Below, in pieces: positions 24,922-33,620 of a stretch of DNA of 64,000 nt. The notes beneath the pieces were generated by a model. It worked only from the letters and a program-made list of their open reading frames with translations, was not told the DNA's origin and did not search any database. Each line of letters begins with the position of its first letter. Position 1 is the first letter of the stretch. Made by a program: the position numbers and the translations under genes. Location of the stretch: the NCBI RefSeq assembly GCF_002734215.1, contig NZ_NSEB01000011.1, positions 372,001 to 436,000 on the forward strand. The letters run 5' to 3'. This DNA comes from Fredinandcohnia onubensis (GTDB taxonomy: Bacteria > Bacillota > Bacilli > Bacillales > Bacillaceae_L).

Positions 24922-26277
24922 TTACCACTGTTCCGTCTTTACTTTTTGATTCGTTACATAAAGCATTCCAGGTATGATAAGCAGCGAAACGGCCAATAAA
25001 GCGATTGTCATCGAATTTTTACTACTATCATGTAATCCAACGGCAAACACAACCCCGTATATGCTTGAGGCTAAAATATTCCCGATAAACCTTGAGGTCA
25101 TTAAGAGACCCGAGGCGATTCCCGATTGAGCAACGCTGATAAAACTATACAATAAGTTTTGGAGGCTAATGTTCATCAGTCCGTTACTTATTCCAAACAA
25201 TGCTAATACGATGATTATCCAGAGCAATGAGGAATTTTTCGTAGTCGCAAACAGGAATCCCACTCCTACAATGCCCACTGCTGCCCCAACTAGCAATGGA
25301 ACTCGGTACCCTACTCTTTCTGCCCATCTTGTTGCAACTGGCGTTGTGATCATGGCACATACCGATAGCGCCAACATCATCAATCCTGTATATTCCGAAC
25401 CTAAACCGATCACTTCCTGCAAATAAGTCGGTGTAAACAACAAGATCGAAAAGAATATCAATGTTGATAAAATGTACTGCGCATAAACAACGGAAATAGT
25501 CGGATTCTTTCTCAAAAATACAACATTGATTAACGGGTCTGCTTTCTTTTTTTCGTATATATAAAAAAGAACAGATAATCCTAGTGATAGGACGAAGTAC
25601 CCTATATTAAATCCGCCTTCCAATGATAGCAAAAAGACCATCCAACTCGTGATGAATGCACTAAATAACAGCATCCCAATGATGTCCCACTTAAAAGCGG
25701 TCCCTTTTGTTGGCTCGTCTTTTGGAATATAGAACACGGTTAAAAATGCGGAAAGGAAAATGACTGGGAGATTCACATAAAAAATAACCGGCCAGCCCCC
25801 ATATTGAATGAGCAGTCCACTAATTGTTGGTCCAAACGCAGCAGATGTTGTTGCGAACACCGCCAATGTTCCGATTACCCGATTTTGATTTTGTTTAATA
25901 TACAAGCGGACCATTCCAATCCCTGCAGGATAGAGGGCAGAAGTGCCAATGGCTTGAATCAATCTCAGGCCAAGTAATGTCATCATGTTTTGTGACAAGG
26001 GTGCTAAAACAGATGATAGTAAAACGAGCAATAACCCGATGAGAAAGATTTTTTTCCTACCATAATGGTCGCTGAGTCTTCCGATAATGGGTAAAAAAAT
26101 AGCACTTACAATGAAGTAAGAGGCGATTAACCACGAAATATCCTTAGAAGAAAGCGTAAAATCGTGCTGAATCGAAGGTAAGGCAACTGTAATCATCGTG
26201 GTATTAAGCGGATTTAAAATCGCACCCAATGCGATTGCAATGATTACTAATCTTGGTTTTTTTATAGTTTCAGACAT
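24922..26277 (-). CDS. MFS transporter, DHA2/EmrB-QacA-like
   Basis: 451-residue major facilitator with about 13-14 hydrophobic segments. The N-terminal ILNPLNTTMITVALPSIQHDF and loop motif GRLSDHYGRKKIFLIG (motif A) are typical of the DHA2 drug:proton antiporters, as is the motif C-like region AAFGPTISGLLIQYGGW at the end of helix 5. At 451 residues it is slightly short for a 14-helix exporter. It has its own upstream region and shares a terminator with the preceding gene. Drug or metabolite efflux is likely; the substrate is unknown. Confidence 0.85.
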   Translation of the reverse strand: MSETIKKPRLVIIAIALGAILNPLNTTMITVALPSIQHDFTLSSKDISWLIASYFIVSAIFLPIIGRLSDHYGRKKIFLIGLLLVLLSSVLAPLSQNMMTLLGLRLIQAIGTSALYPAGIGMVRLYIKQNQNRVIGTLAVFATTSAAFGPTISGLLIQYGGWPVIFYVNLPVIFLSAFLTVFYIPKDEPTKGTAFKWDIIGMLLFSAFITSWMVFLLSLEGGFNIGYFVLSLGLSVLFYIYEKKKADPLINVVFLRKNPTISVVYAQYILSTLIFFSILLFTPTYLQEVIGLGSEYTGLMMLALSVCAMITTPVATRWAERVGYRVPLLVGAAVGIVGVGFLFATTKNSSLLWIIIVLALFGISNGLMNISLQNLLYSFISVAQSGIASGLLMTSRFIGNILASSIYGVVFAVGLHDSSKNSMTIALLAVSLLIIPGMLYVTNQKVKTEQW

Positions 26278-26417
26278 TCTGAATTCCCCTTTTAGCCAAT
26301 TGCTAATAGTGTATCACACAAACAAATTAGGCGGGTGAAGAACAATTCAATGAAAAACGGATAATCTCATCTAAGTCGTAAAAGCTACAAATAGACTAAA
26401 CTAATTGGAGGTTTGAT

Positions 26418-26594
26418 ATGATTAGTAGAGCAACCAAAATCACAACATTGTTTTATATTGGGATTTTTGCGGTTATCTTAACAACAATTTATACGATTAT
26501 CATCATGATTCAAGGTAGTAGAACTATGAAGATGATTCGTTACATGTACAATCAAACTAAACAAAGTGTAGAACATGAAAATCGCGGGGGATAA
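26418..26594 (+). CDS. Small single-pass membrane protein (58 aa)
   Basis: 58-codon ORF starting MISRATKITTLFYIGIFAV, with one long hydrophobic helix (LFYIGIFAVILTTIYTIIIMI) followed by a basic tail (MKMIRYMYNQTKQS). It is supported by an excellent ribosome binding site (TTGGAGGTTTGAT) and a hairpin that starts at its last codons. The protein is probably inserted with its basic tail in the cytoplasm. I recognise no family; small membrane proteins of this kind are common in bacilli. Confidence 0.65.
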   Translation: MISRATKITTLFYIGIFAVILTTIYTIIIMIQGSRTMKMIRYMYNQTKQSVEHENRGG

Positions 26595-26605
26595 CCCTCG
26601 CGATT
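26580..26605. terminator. Bidirectional terminator overlapping the stop codon of the 58-aa gene
   Basis: AATCGCGGGGG pairs with CCCTCGCGATT (one G-U) around the loop GATAA, which contains the stop codon. It is followed by CTATTTT on plus and TTTTC on minus. It also lies just past the end of the gene at 26611. Confidence 0.7.
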
Positions 26606-26610
26606 CTATT

Positions 26611-26808
26611 TTACGCTTCTGTTTTAAAAGCAAGTCCCTTTTCCCCTAGCGCTAATCGAAGCTCCCTAATGGCAGTCGGACCCACACCATGTAAAGCCAA
26701 TACTTCTCTCTCAGTCAGCTTTGTGAACTGTTCTAGCATGATGTATCCCGCTCCATGCAAAGCACGTAATGCTGGTTTGCTTAATTTTAACTCATCAATT
26801 TCAGACAA
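26611..26808 (-). CDS. Helix-hairpin-helix protein resembling the RNA polymerase alpha C-terminal domain
   Basis: 65-residue soluble protein made almost entirely of an alpha-CTD-like helix-hairpin-helix: LKLSKPALRALHGAGYIMLEQF, then EVLALHGVGPTAIRELRLAL. The fold binds DNA in RNA polymerase alpha and in small stand-alone proteins. The start is probably TTG at 26808, 6 nt after GGAGTG; an in-frame ATG at 26841 lies inside the upstream kinase gene. It follows the AarF-type gene and ends at a terminator, so it is the last gene of a two-gene unit. DNA binding is inferred from fold only. Confidence 0.7.
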   Translation of the reverse strand: MSEIDELKLSKPALRALHGAGYIMLEQFTKLTEREVLALHGVGPTAIRELRLALGEKGLAFKTEA

Positions 26809-26824
26809 AAGAAACACTCCTTTT

Positions 26825-28438
26825 TCATCTCCGTTTTTCATGCATATACCTCATCCATTTTTTCTGTTTCTGTGTAACATTAAAATATCCAATACCTGAG
26901 ATTGCTGTTAGTCCACCAGAAAGATAAAGCAAAATTAAATGTGAAGTAAAAATACTGGCTGCCATTCCTACAATGCCAAATAAAGACAACTGAAATAAAT
27001 GCTTTTTATTCGTTTCATAAATCGTAAATTGGAATTCTCTTCTTTGTTCAATTTCCTTCAAATCCTCTAATTTTTGAGGTAACTGCAAAAACTGTTGGAC
27101 TGAATGGAAAATCTTAAACACTGGCTGTGCCTGAATCCATTGCCAGACCAATGACCATTTCTGATTGCCTTCCTTGTTCAACCAGCTCGTGAGCACTGGT
27201 TTTACAATTTCCACTATATCATCCTCTGAGATTAGATTGAGAGTAATCCCTTCAATTGCTACAAAGGATCGGCCTAAAAAGATAAATCGTGTTGGGACTT
27301 GGATCGGTAGTGCTTGAATGATATCATTCATGTCACGTTTAAAGGCAATAAGGTCTATCTCCTTTAATTGAGACAGTTCAAACGACATCAATTCCTCTAA
27401 CAGCTTTTCCATTGTACGATGGTCAGCCTCAGGCAATAAAAATCCTAATTGTGATAAACAATCAACCGTTTTTGAATAGTTCTTGGTAAGAAAGCTTTCA
27501 ATTAAACCTTGAAACTGTTTCGCATCTTTTTTCGAAATTTCCCCAATCATCCCGAAATCAAGTAAGATGATTTTCCCTTCCTTTGATAGCAGAACATTCC
27601 CAGGGTGAGGGTCGGCATGAAACATACCTGGTTCCAGCCATTGTGGAAGGAAAAGTTCTATTAAACTCTGGGCAATCTTTTTCCGGTCAATGGATTGGAT
27701 ATCCTCGATACTTGATATCTTTATACCATCAACCCATTCCATGACAAGAACCTTTGAAGTACTGTACTCTGGGTAGACCATTGGAATTTTGACATTGTAC
27801 ATATCCTTAAACCGCTCGGAAAAGGACTCAAGTGTTTGTCTTTCTTTTGTATAATTTAACTCTCGCTCAATTACTTGTTTTATTTCTTTAAATAGGACCT
27901 TGAAATTAATAAACCCCTTCGGAACTGGTACAAAATGATCAGCAAACCAAATAATGATCGCTAACGACCGGAAATCCGTTTTTAAAATCGACTGAATATC
28001 TGGCCTTTGGACTTTGATTGCAACTTTCGCTCCATTTTTAAGAACACCCTGATATACTTCACCAATGGACGCAGAAGCAATTGCCTCTTTCTCAATTGAT
28101 TGAAAAATGCTATAAATAGGACGATCCCACTCGTCGTTAAGAATTCTTTCAATATCACTCCAATTTGAAGAAGGAACCTTATCTGTTAGATCCTCTATTT
28201 GCTTAATAAAAGGTTTGGGAAGCAGATCAGCCCTGGTGCTTAATATTTGTCCAACCTTAATTAGTAAACCTTCTAATTCAAAAAGCGTTTTGCGAAATTT
28301 TGTACCTATCTGCTCCCAAAGTTTATCCCATTCAGCTTGTGGCTTTCTACGAATCTTATACCAGTAGATTTTACTAAAAATCATAAAAGCCATCGAAAGA
28401 ACCTTGGTCATTCGAACCAACTTATTTTTCGTCTTCAT
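26825..28438 (-). CDS. ABC1/AarF (UbiB-like) atypical kinase
   Basis: 537-residue UbiB/AarF-family protein. The ABC1 domain shows GEVYQGVLKNGAKVAIKVQRPD (lysine strand; family members have an Ala-rich loop here), VMEWVDGIKIS, the catalytic-loop equivalent MFHADPHPGNVLL and the metal-binding LLDFGMIGE. The C-terminal LFGIVGMAASIFTSHLILLYLSG and FNVT segments form a two-helix membrane anchor. In proteobacteria UbiB supports ubiquinone synthesis; Bacillus makes menaquinone, so the role here is open. GAGAGGTTTCTAA precedes the ATG. Confidence 0.88.
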   Translation of the reverse strand: MKTKNKLVRMTKVLSMAFMIFSKIYWYKIRRKPQAEWDKLWEQIGTKFRKTLFELEGLLIKVGQILSTRADLLPKPFIKQIEDLTDKVPSSNWSDIERILNDEWDRPIYSIFQSIEKEAIASASIGEVYQGVLKNGAKVAIKVQRPDIQSILKTDFRSLAIIIWFADHFVPVPKGFINFKVLFKEIKQVIERELNYTKERQTLESFSERFKDMYNVKIPMVYPEYSTSKVLVMEWVDGIKISSIEDIQSIDRKKIAQSLIELFLPQWLEPGMFHADPHPGNVLLSKEGKIILLDFGMIGEISKKDAKQFQGLIESFLTKNYSKTVDCLSQLGFLLPEADHRTMEKLLEELMSFELSQLKEIDLIAFKRDMNDIIQALPIQVPTRFIFLGRSFVAIEGITLNLISEDDIVEIVKPVLTSWLNKEGNQKWSLVWQWIQAQPVFKIFHSVQQFLQLPQKLEDLKEIEQRREFQFTIYETNKKHLFQLSLFGIVGMAASIFTSHLILLYLSGGLTAISGIGYFNVTQKQKKWMRYMHEKRR

Positions 28439-28485
28439 TTAGAAACCTCTCATTTCCTAAACTTCCCATAATAAAATATTTCAAT

Positions 28486-28517
28486 AAAAAAAGCATTTCT
28501 CCTTTAAAAAGAAATGC
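28486..28517 (-). terminator. Terminator of the sugar ABC operon
   Basis: On the minus strand GCATTTCT pairs with AGAAATGC around a 9-nt loop and is followed by seven Ts, 18 bp past the permease stop codon. Confidence 0.9.
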
Positions 28518-28534
28518 ACTTGATAAATATCATC

Positions 28535-29593
28535 TTATGACGTTTTTTCTTTTTTCTGCAATAAAACAGCGGCAATTACAATTACACCTTTAAATGCTTC
28601 CCTTAAAAATGGTGGTACCCCGAATAGGTTAAGAAGGTTATTCATGACGGCAATGATTAGCATCCCGTAGACCGTTCCTAGAATGAATCCTCTTCCGCCC
28701 ATCATGTTTGTTCCTCCTACAACCGCCGCAGCGATTGCATCCATTTCCATTCCTCTTCCTGCATTCGAAAAGTCCATTGATCCAATTCTTGAAACCTGGA
28801 TGATTGCGGCTATGGACACAAGTAGCCCCATAAGGGCATATACCTTTAGTTTTACTTTTTCCACATTAATACCGGAAAGCTTAGCTGCTCTTTCATTGGA
28901 TCCAACCGCAATGATATGTCTTCCAAATGTTGTTCTTTTCGATACGTAGTAAAGTATATAGGCAATGATCGCCCAATAGATTATTGGCATAATCATATAG
29001 TTTCCAATTTTAAAGCTTGCGATTTGTAAAAATTCAACTGGAACAGTAGGATTATATCCTTGCATGAAGTGTTGTGTCACACTTCTAAAAATCATCATAG
29101 CTCCTAATGTTGCAATAAACGGAGGAACATTCCCTTTTGTAATACTAACTCCGATAAGTGAACCTAATAGATACCCTGCTAGTAAAACCAGTAGAATTGT
29201 GATGATAAATGCAGGTGCACCTGTGATTCCCATCATTCCCAGAAACCCTTTTGTACCCGTATCTAGTAGCATCATCGAAAAGGCGCCAGTGACAACCAAG
29301 GTTGAACCAACAGCTAAATCAATTCCGCCTGTCATGATAACAAAGGTCATCCCTAAAGCAACAATCGCTGTCCCTGCATTATTGCGTAAAATATTAATCC
29401 AGTTATTGATCCACGACTGAAACCATTCTCCAAATGAATCATAATCAAAACCTAAAACCAATGTTTGTAAAATAACCATAATGATTAATGCAATTGCGAT
29501 ACTGAATAGTGGGTCATTTGACCATTTATATTTAAACCATTCCAAAAAGTTTTTCTTATTCTTGATTGTTGTTTGATCGATACTTGGCTTCAT
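28535..29593 (-). CDS. Sugar ABC transporter permease (RbsC-like)
   Basis: 352-residue membrane permease of the ribose/galactose (CUT2) class, with about eight to ten hydrophobic helices. Signature stretches are ALGMTFVIMTGGIDLAVGS, the cytoplasmic GRHIIAVGSNERAAKLSGINVEKVK (the coupling motif for the ATPase) and AAVVGGTNMMGGRG. The ATG follows the stop codon of the ATPase gene without any gap (TAAATG), with GAGGTGAG as ribosome binding site, so translation is coupled. It is the last gene of the importer operon. CUT2 importers carry pentoses, hexoses or inositols; the substrate here is unknown. Confidence 0.9.
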   Translation of the reverse strand: MKPSIDQTTIKNKKNFLEWFKYKWSNDPLFSIAIALIIMVILQTLVLGFDYDSFGEWFQSWINNWINILRNNAGTAIVALGMTFVIMTGGIDLAVGSTLVVTGAFSMMLLDTGTKGFLGMMGITGAPAFIITILLVLLAGYLLGSLIGVSITKGNVPPFIATLGAMMIFRSVTQHFMQGYNPTVPVEFLQIASFKIGNYMIMPIIYWAIIAYILYYVSKRTTFGRHIIAVGSNERAAKLSGINVEKVKLKVYALMGLLVSIAAIIQVSRIGSMDFSNAGRGMEMDAIAAAVVGGTNMMGGRGFILGTVYGMLIIAVMNNLLNLFGVPPFLREAFKGVIVIAAVLLQKKEKTS

Positions 29594-31096
29594 TTAGCTC
29601 ACCTCTCCCTCACTTAAGTCCCCACCCGTAGCAAGACTCATGATGGAATGCTCATTCATATCTTCTCCAGCGACTTCCCCCTGGATGGTACCATGATACA
29701 TGACGATTGCTCGATCACAGACGCGTATGATTTCTTTCGCTTCACTGGAAAGAACAACAACTGCAATATTTTCTTCAGCTAGTTTTAAGATAATGTCATA
29801 GATATCTTCCTTCGCCCCAACATCAACACCTTGGGTAGGATTGTCCAAGATAAGAAGTTTTGGGTTAGCAGCCAACCATTTTGCTAGGACAACCTTTTGT
29901 TGATTTCCTCCAGAGAGACTCGTTATACTGTCAGTAAGGTCACCCATTTTCAATCGTAATGCTTTTCTATGCTCTTCAAAAATCTCCTGATGCTTTTTTG
30001 TATTAATCGTTCCCCGCTTTGAAAACGTAGGCCAAGTAACGATTGAAGCATTTTCTAAAATGTTCATATCCTTGATAATGGCATTTTCTTTGCGATTTCG
30101 TGGCAAATAGGCAATTCCTTCCTTGATTGCTTTCGTCGTACTCGTTATCTTTACTTCCTTACCGTTAAGGAAAATCTTCCCTGATGTAATCTCATCTGCT
30201 CCAAAAATAGATTGAAAAAGTTCACTACGTCCATCACCGAGAAGCCCTGTAAAACCGACAATTTCACCCGCTTGAACTGAAAAGCTAATATCCCTAAAGA
30301 TATGACTAGAAGTTATTCCTTCAACACGTAGAATCTCATTACCTAACTTCTTCTCTCTGATTAGAGATTCTGTTCTCACATCATGTCCCACCATATATCG
30401 TGCAAGATCATTCGTTGTCACTTCACTGACATTACCTTCAGACACCAAGTTACCATCACGAAGCACAAGATAGCGATTACAAATTTCCATAACCTCATTT
30501 AATTTATGTGAAATAAAGATAATACCGACATTATGATCCTTTAAGGTTCTCATCATCGAAAAGACTCGCTCAATTTCCTGATCTGTTAAAGAAGTAGTCG
30601 GTTCGTCCATAATAATAATCGACGCATTTGTCATCATTGCCCGGCATATTTCGATGATTTGTTTATAGGAGGCATCAAGTTCTCGAACCAATTTATTCGG
30701 ATCAAGATCTACGTTCATTTTATTAAACATCTCTTTTGTTTCTTGATACATTTTTTCTAAATCCAAGCTACCTCTCTTTGTTTTCAACTCTCGGCCAAGG
30801 AACATATTTTCATAGATTGGTAAATCGTTGATTAAGTTGAGCTCTTGGTGGATGAAGGCAATTCCGGCATCCTGTGATTGTGCTGGTGTAGCAAATTCCA
30901 CTAGTTTCCCGTCAATGTGTATAGAGCCAAAGTCCGTTTGCAAAACTCCACCCAAAATATTCATCAACGTAGATTTTCCTGCCCCATTTTCCCCAAGCAA
31001 TGCGCAGATTTCACCGCCTTTTAAGGAAAAAGATACAACCTTAAGTACATGGTTGCTTCCAAAGGATTTTCGGATTTGTTTCATTTCAATTAACAC
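29594..31096 (-). CDS. Sugar ABC transporter ATP-binding protein (RbsA/MglA-like, double ABC domain)
   Basis: 500-residue fusion of two ABC domains, as in CUT2 sugar importers. Domain 1 has Walker A GENGAGKST (36-44) and Walker B IIIMDEPT, with a degenerate signature (LDASYKQIIEI). Domain 2 has the usual degenerate Walker A region (GFTGLLGDGRSEL), a canonical signature LSGGNQQKVVLAKWL and LLILDNPTQGVD. The start is probably GTG at 31096 (GGAAGTGATGAC upstream). A stem-loop in the 98-bp gap separates it from the binding-protein gene. Confidence 0.92.
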   Translation of the reverse strand: MLIEMKQIRKSFGSNHVLKVVSFSLKGGEICALLGENGAGKSTLMNILGGVLQTDFGSIHIDGKLVEFATPAQSQDAGIAFIHQELNLINDLPIYENMFLGRELKTKRGSLDLEKMYQETKEMFNKMNVDLDPNKLVRELDASYKQIIEICRAMMTNASIIIMDEPTTSLTDQEIERVFSMMRTLKDHNVGIIFISHKLNEVMEICNRYLVLRDGNLVSEGNVSEVTTNDLARYMVGHDVRTESLIREKKLGNEILRVEGITSSHIFRDISFSVQAGEIVGFTGLLGDGRSELFQSIFGADEITSGKIFLNGKEVKITSTTKAIKEGIAYLPRNRKENAIIKDMNILENASIVTWPTFSKRGTINTKKHQEIFEEHRKALRLKMGDLTDSITSLSGGNQQKVVLAKWLAANPKLLILDNPTQGVDVGAKEDIYDIILKLAEENIAVVVLSSEAKEIIRVCDRAIVMYHGTIQGEVAGEDMNEHSIMSLATGGDLSEGEVS

Positions 31097-31155
31097 GTCA
31101 TCACTTCCAAACCTTTAAAGTCACTACAAAGCTCACAAAAAAGGTAAAAGAGAGA

Positions 31156-31179
31156 GGCTATAGCAGTGTTGCCATAGCC
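31156..31179 (-). other. Intercistronic stem-loop after the binding-protein gene
   Basis: On the minus strand GGCTATGGC/GCTATAGCC with one mismatch, followed by pyrimidine-rich sequence and later TTTTTT. It is probably a partial terminator or mRNA stabiliser giving more binding protein than ATPase and permease. Confidence 0.55.
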
Positions 31180-31194
31180 CTCGAGCTCTATTTC

Positions 31195-32178
31195 TTAGTA
31201 AGGTGAACCCTCATCGAGGAAATCTTTATAATTATCTCTGTCTACAATCGTTGTAGGAATAATGGTTTCCATTTCAGCCTCTTCACCTTTTAATACCTTA
31301 AGTGCAACATCAACAGCATCCTTTACCATGGCCGGGCTATATAGAGCAGACTGAATCCAGATATCTTCGTTTTCAGGCATCAGATTAAAATACTCCTGCA
31401 TACCACCGCCGCCGGTTACTACTTTAATATCTGTTCTTCCAGCCTCTTTAATTGCTTGTAAAACACCAATGGAAGTTTCATCATCCAAGGAATAGACCGC
31501 ATCAATTTTATCTAAGCTTGTTAAAATATCCGCAAAATCTTTTAATCCATCTTCTCTTGTAAACTGAGTTGCATACGTGTGAAGCTCAATATCCGGAGCG
31601 ATTTCTTCAATGGTTTCAACAAATCCCTTCTTACGCAATTCAGAAACAGAGCCTGAGGAAGGTACCTCTAGAATAACGACATTTCCTTCTTTACCGATCT
31701 TTTCAACAACGTAATTTGCACCTTGAACACCCATGTCCTCGTTGTCTCCCGCTACTCGATAAACACCTTCTGCATCAATGACAATGTCAAAGTTTACAAC
31801 TTTGATTCCTTCATCTAATGCACGTTGAATAGGTACTTCCATACCCTCCCATTGTGGAAATGCTACGATAGCTTCTGCCCCCCACGTCATTAAATCATCT
31901 AATTGTGAAGTCATTTCAGCTGCATTGCTACTTGTTTGAATCTGGTACTCAATCTCACCAGAAAGTTCCTTTGCTCGGGCTTCCGCATGATATGCAACTG
32001 CTGCAACCCATCCATGTGTAACAGCTGGTGCCAAAATACCAATCTTATGCTTATCACCTGAATCTTTTCCCGAATCCCCACTTGGTTTGTCGCCTGTTTG
32101 TTCTGAATTACTACACGCACTCAGTACAGGAATTAATAGTAAAACTAGCAGCGATACTAAACGTAATACTTTTTTCAT
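31195..32178 (-). CDS. Sugar ABC transporter substrate-binding lipoprotein (RbsB-like)
   Basis: 327-residue periplasmic-binding-protein-1-like lipoprotein. The signal peptide ends in the lipobox VLSAC (Cys22), followed by a Ser/Gly/Lys linker. The binding fold begins KIGILAPAVTHGWVAAVAYHAEARAKEL and has the pentose/hexose binding-protein hallmarks DLMTWGAEAIVAFP and YSLDDETSIGVLQAI. It captures sugar outside the membrane and delivers it to the RbsC-like permease. GAGGGGGTT precedes the ATG. A candidate CcpA site lies 86 bp upstream. Confidence 0.9.
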   Translation of the reverse strand: MKKVLRLVSLLVLLLIPVLSACSNSEQTGDKPSGDSGKDSGDKHKIGILAPAVTHGWVAAVAYHAEARAKELSGEIEYQIQTSSNAAEMTSQLDDLMTWGAEAIVAFPQWEGMEVPIQRALDEGIKVVNFDIVIDAEGVYRVAGDNEDMGVQGANYVVEKIGKEGNVVILEVPSSGSVSELRKKGFVETIEEIAPDIELHTYATQFTREDGLKDFADILTSLDKIDAVYSLDDETSIGVLQAIKEAGRTDIKVVTGGGGMQEYFNLMPENEDIWIQSALYSPAMVKDAVDVALKVLKGEEAEMETIIPTTIVDRDNYKDFLDEGSPY

Positions 32179-32263
32179 AAAAAATAACCCCCTCGTTTTT
32201 AACTAGTTATTTATTTCATTAATAAATTGAAACCTTCGTAACCACAAAGTTTTTACTAGTAAA

Positions 32264-32277
32264 TAGAAGCGCTTTCT
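32264..32277. promoter_or_regulatory. Candidate CcpA cre site
   Basis: TAGAAGCGCTTTCT fits 12 of 14 positions of the catabolite-responsive element TGWAARCGYTWNCW in either orientation. It lies between the upstream dehydrogenase gene and the binding-protein gene, so it would impose glucose repression on the importer. Confidence 0.55.
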
Positions 32278-32340
32278 TTTCTAGGAGTTAATCAAGTTGT
32301 GGGTTTTTGTGAGGATCTCTGTTGTATGTAAAGTGGTAAA

Positions 32341-33339
32341 CTACATATATATTTGTTTTCCTGATTCTAACGATTCTTCTATACTTTTAAGTAGTTTTAA
32401 TGTGTAGAGTACGTCATTTAAAGGAACTATAGTATTTTCTTGATTCTTGTCTATGCAATTTAAAAAATAAGATAATTCATTTTGAAAGGCATCGCTCTTT
32501 TCAAAGGTAACTGCTGACTTTCCCTCGCGATTGTAGTAAAAGAGTTGTTTAGTGCCCTTATCGATATGTTCAATATTCTCACCAGCTATCAAATTAAAAT
32601 CTAGAGTCCCTTGAGCCGCTTGTGCTCGTAATGACATTGTAAAAGGATAGCCCGTCGTCATACGCTGAGAAGCTTCAACGAATGCTTTACTCTTATTCTT
32701 AAAGATAAGCGTAGTCATGACGTGGTCCCAAGCACCATATTTGTTTTTGTTTCCAACCGCATATACGGATTCAACCTCGCCTACTAAATAATGGACGAAA
32801 TCAATATCATGTAAGTGTAGATCAAATAGGGCTCCACCGCTTTTATCGGGATGCAAAAACCAATCACTCCATTTAGGAATCTGCCCCAATCTCTTTGCAT
32901 GAACAATCTCAATATCATTCAGTTTGTCAGTTTCACTTAGCATTTTAATTGTCTTATACTCCGGCCAAAAGCGGAGAACATGACCGACAAAGAGTTTGAC
33001 ACCATTTTTATTAACTTCATGAATAATTCGATCTGCTGATTCTAGTGTAAGTGTTAATGGTTTTTCACAGATAATATGTTTGCCTGCCCTAGCTGCCTTG
33101 ATAATATAGTCTTCATGTAGGAAGGTTGGTAAACATATATCAATGACGTCTATTTCCTTATTACGTAATAAATATTCGTAATCTGTGACAAAAGACCCAT
33201 TATAGGTGTGAAGAAGTTCAAAATCTTCTATTTTATTTCGTGTACATATTGCCGTTACCTGACAATTTTCGATATGATCGTAAGCTTCTAAATGTGTCTT
33301 ACCGATGAATCCCAAACCAACTAGCCCAATATGTTTCAT
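32341..33339 (-). CDS. Gfo/Idh/MocA family dehydrogenase, first gene of the importer operon
   Basis: 332-residue NAD(P)-dependent sugar or inositol dehydrogenase. The Rossmann motif is GLVGLGFIGKTHLEAY (5-20), followed by the CEKPLTLTLE motif near 93 and GGALFDLHLHDIDFVHYLVGE with the catalytic Asp/His pair. Family members oxidise a sugar hydroxyl to a ketone or act on inositols. AGGGGGAAACG precedes the ATG. Its promoter (33518-33546) carries a LacI-type operator, and a second operator lies in the leader. It probably heads the transcript that continues into the binding protein, ATPase and permease genes. Confidence 0.87.
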   Translation of the reverse strand: MKHIGLVGLGFIGKTHLEAYDHIENCQVTAICTRNKIEDFELLHTYNGSFVTDYEYLLRNKEIDVIDICLPTFLHEDYIIKAARAGKHIICEKPLTLTLESADRIIHEVNKNGVKLFVGHVLRFWPEYKTIKMLSETDKLNDIEIVHAKRLGQIPKWSDWFLHPDKSGGALFDLHLHDIDFVHYLVGEVESVYAVGNKNKYGAWDHVMTTLIFKNKSKAFVEASQRMTTGYPFTMSLRAQAAQGTLDFNLIAGENIEHIDKGTKQLFYYNREGKSAVTFEKSDAFQNELSYFLNCIDKNQENTIVPLNDVLYTLKLLKSIEESLESGKQIYM

Positions 33340-33421
33340 CGTTTCCCCCTCTTAACCTAGTAATCTGGAAAGATATTCGAAGGATTTTTTCACTGAAACG
33401 TCAATTTCCATTGACTTAAGA

Positions 33422-33435
33422 TGTAATTGATTACA
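33422..33435. promoter_or_regulatory. LacI-type operator O1
   Basis: TGTAATTGATTACA, a near-perfect palindrome in the leader of the dehydrogenase gene at 32341-33339. It matches the operators at 33501, 35700 and 35819. Confidence 0.7.
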
Positions 33436-33500
33436 AATCATATTAAGAACACATCGTACAAGCTTTACGCTACTGAATACTTAATAAGGAATGCTTAACA

Positions 33501-33514
33501 TGTAATCCGTTACA
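33501..33514. promoter_or_regulatory. LacI-type operator O2
   Basis: On the minus strand TGTAACGGATTACA, identical over 14 bp to the operator at 35819-35832. It lies 3 bp downstream of the -10 box of the minus-strand promoter. Confidence 0.8.
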
Positions 33515-33517
33515 TTT

Positions 33518-33546
33518 ATAGTATAAGATAAACAATATTCAGTCAA
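33518..33546 (-). promoter_or_regulatory. Promoter of the dehydrogenase/importer operon
   Basis: On the minus strand TTGACT, 17-bp spacer, TACTAT. The operator O2 follows immediately, so a bound repressor would block initiation. Confidence 0.75.
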
Positions 33547-33620
33547 TTAATTTTAGGTAATAATTCTCATTTTTTCCAGAGAGGTAAAACTAGCTTGGTG
33601 TTACAGTTTTTACGTATCAT

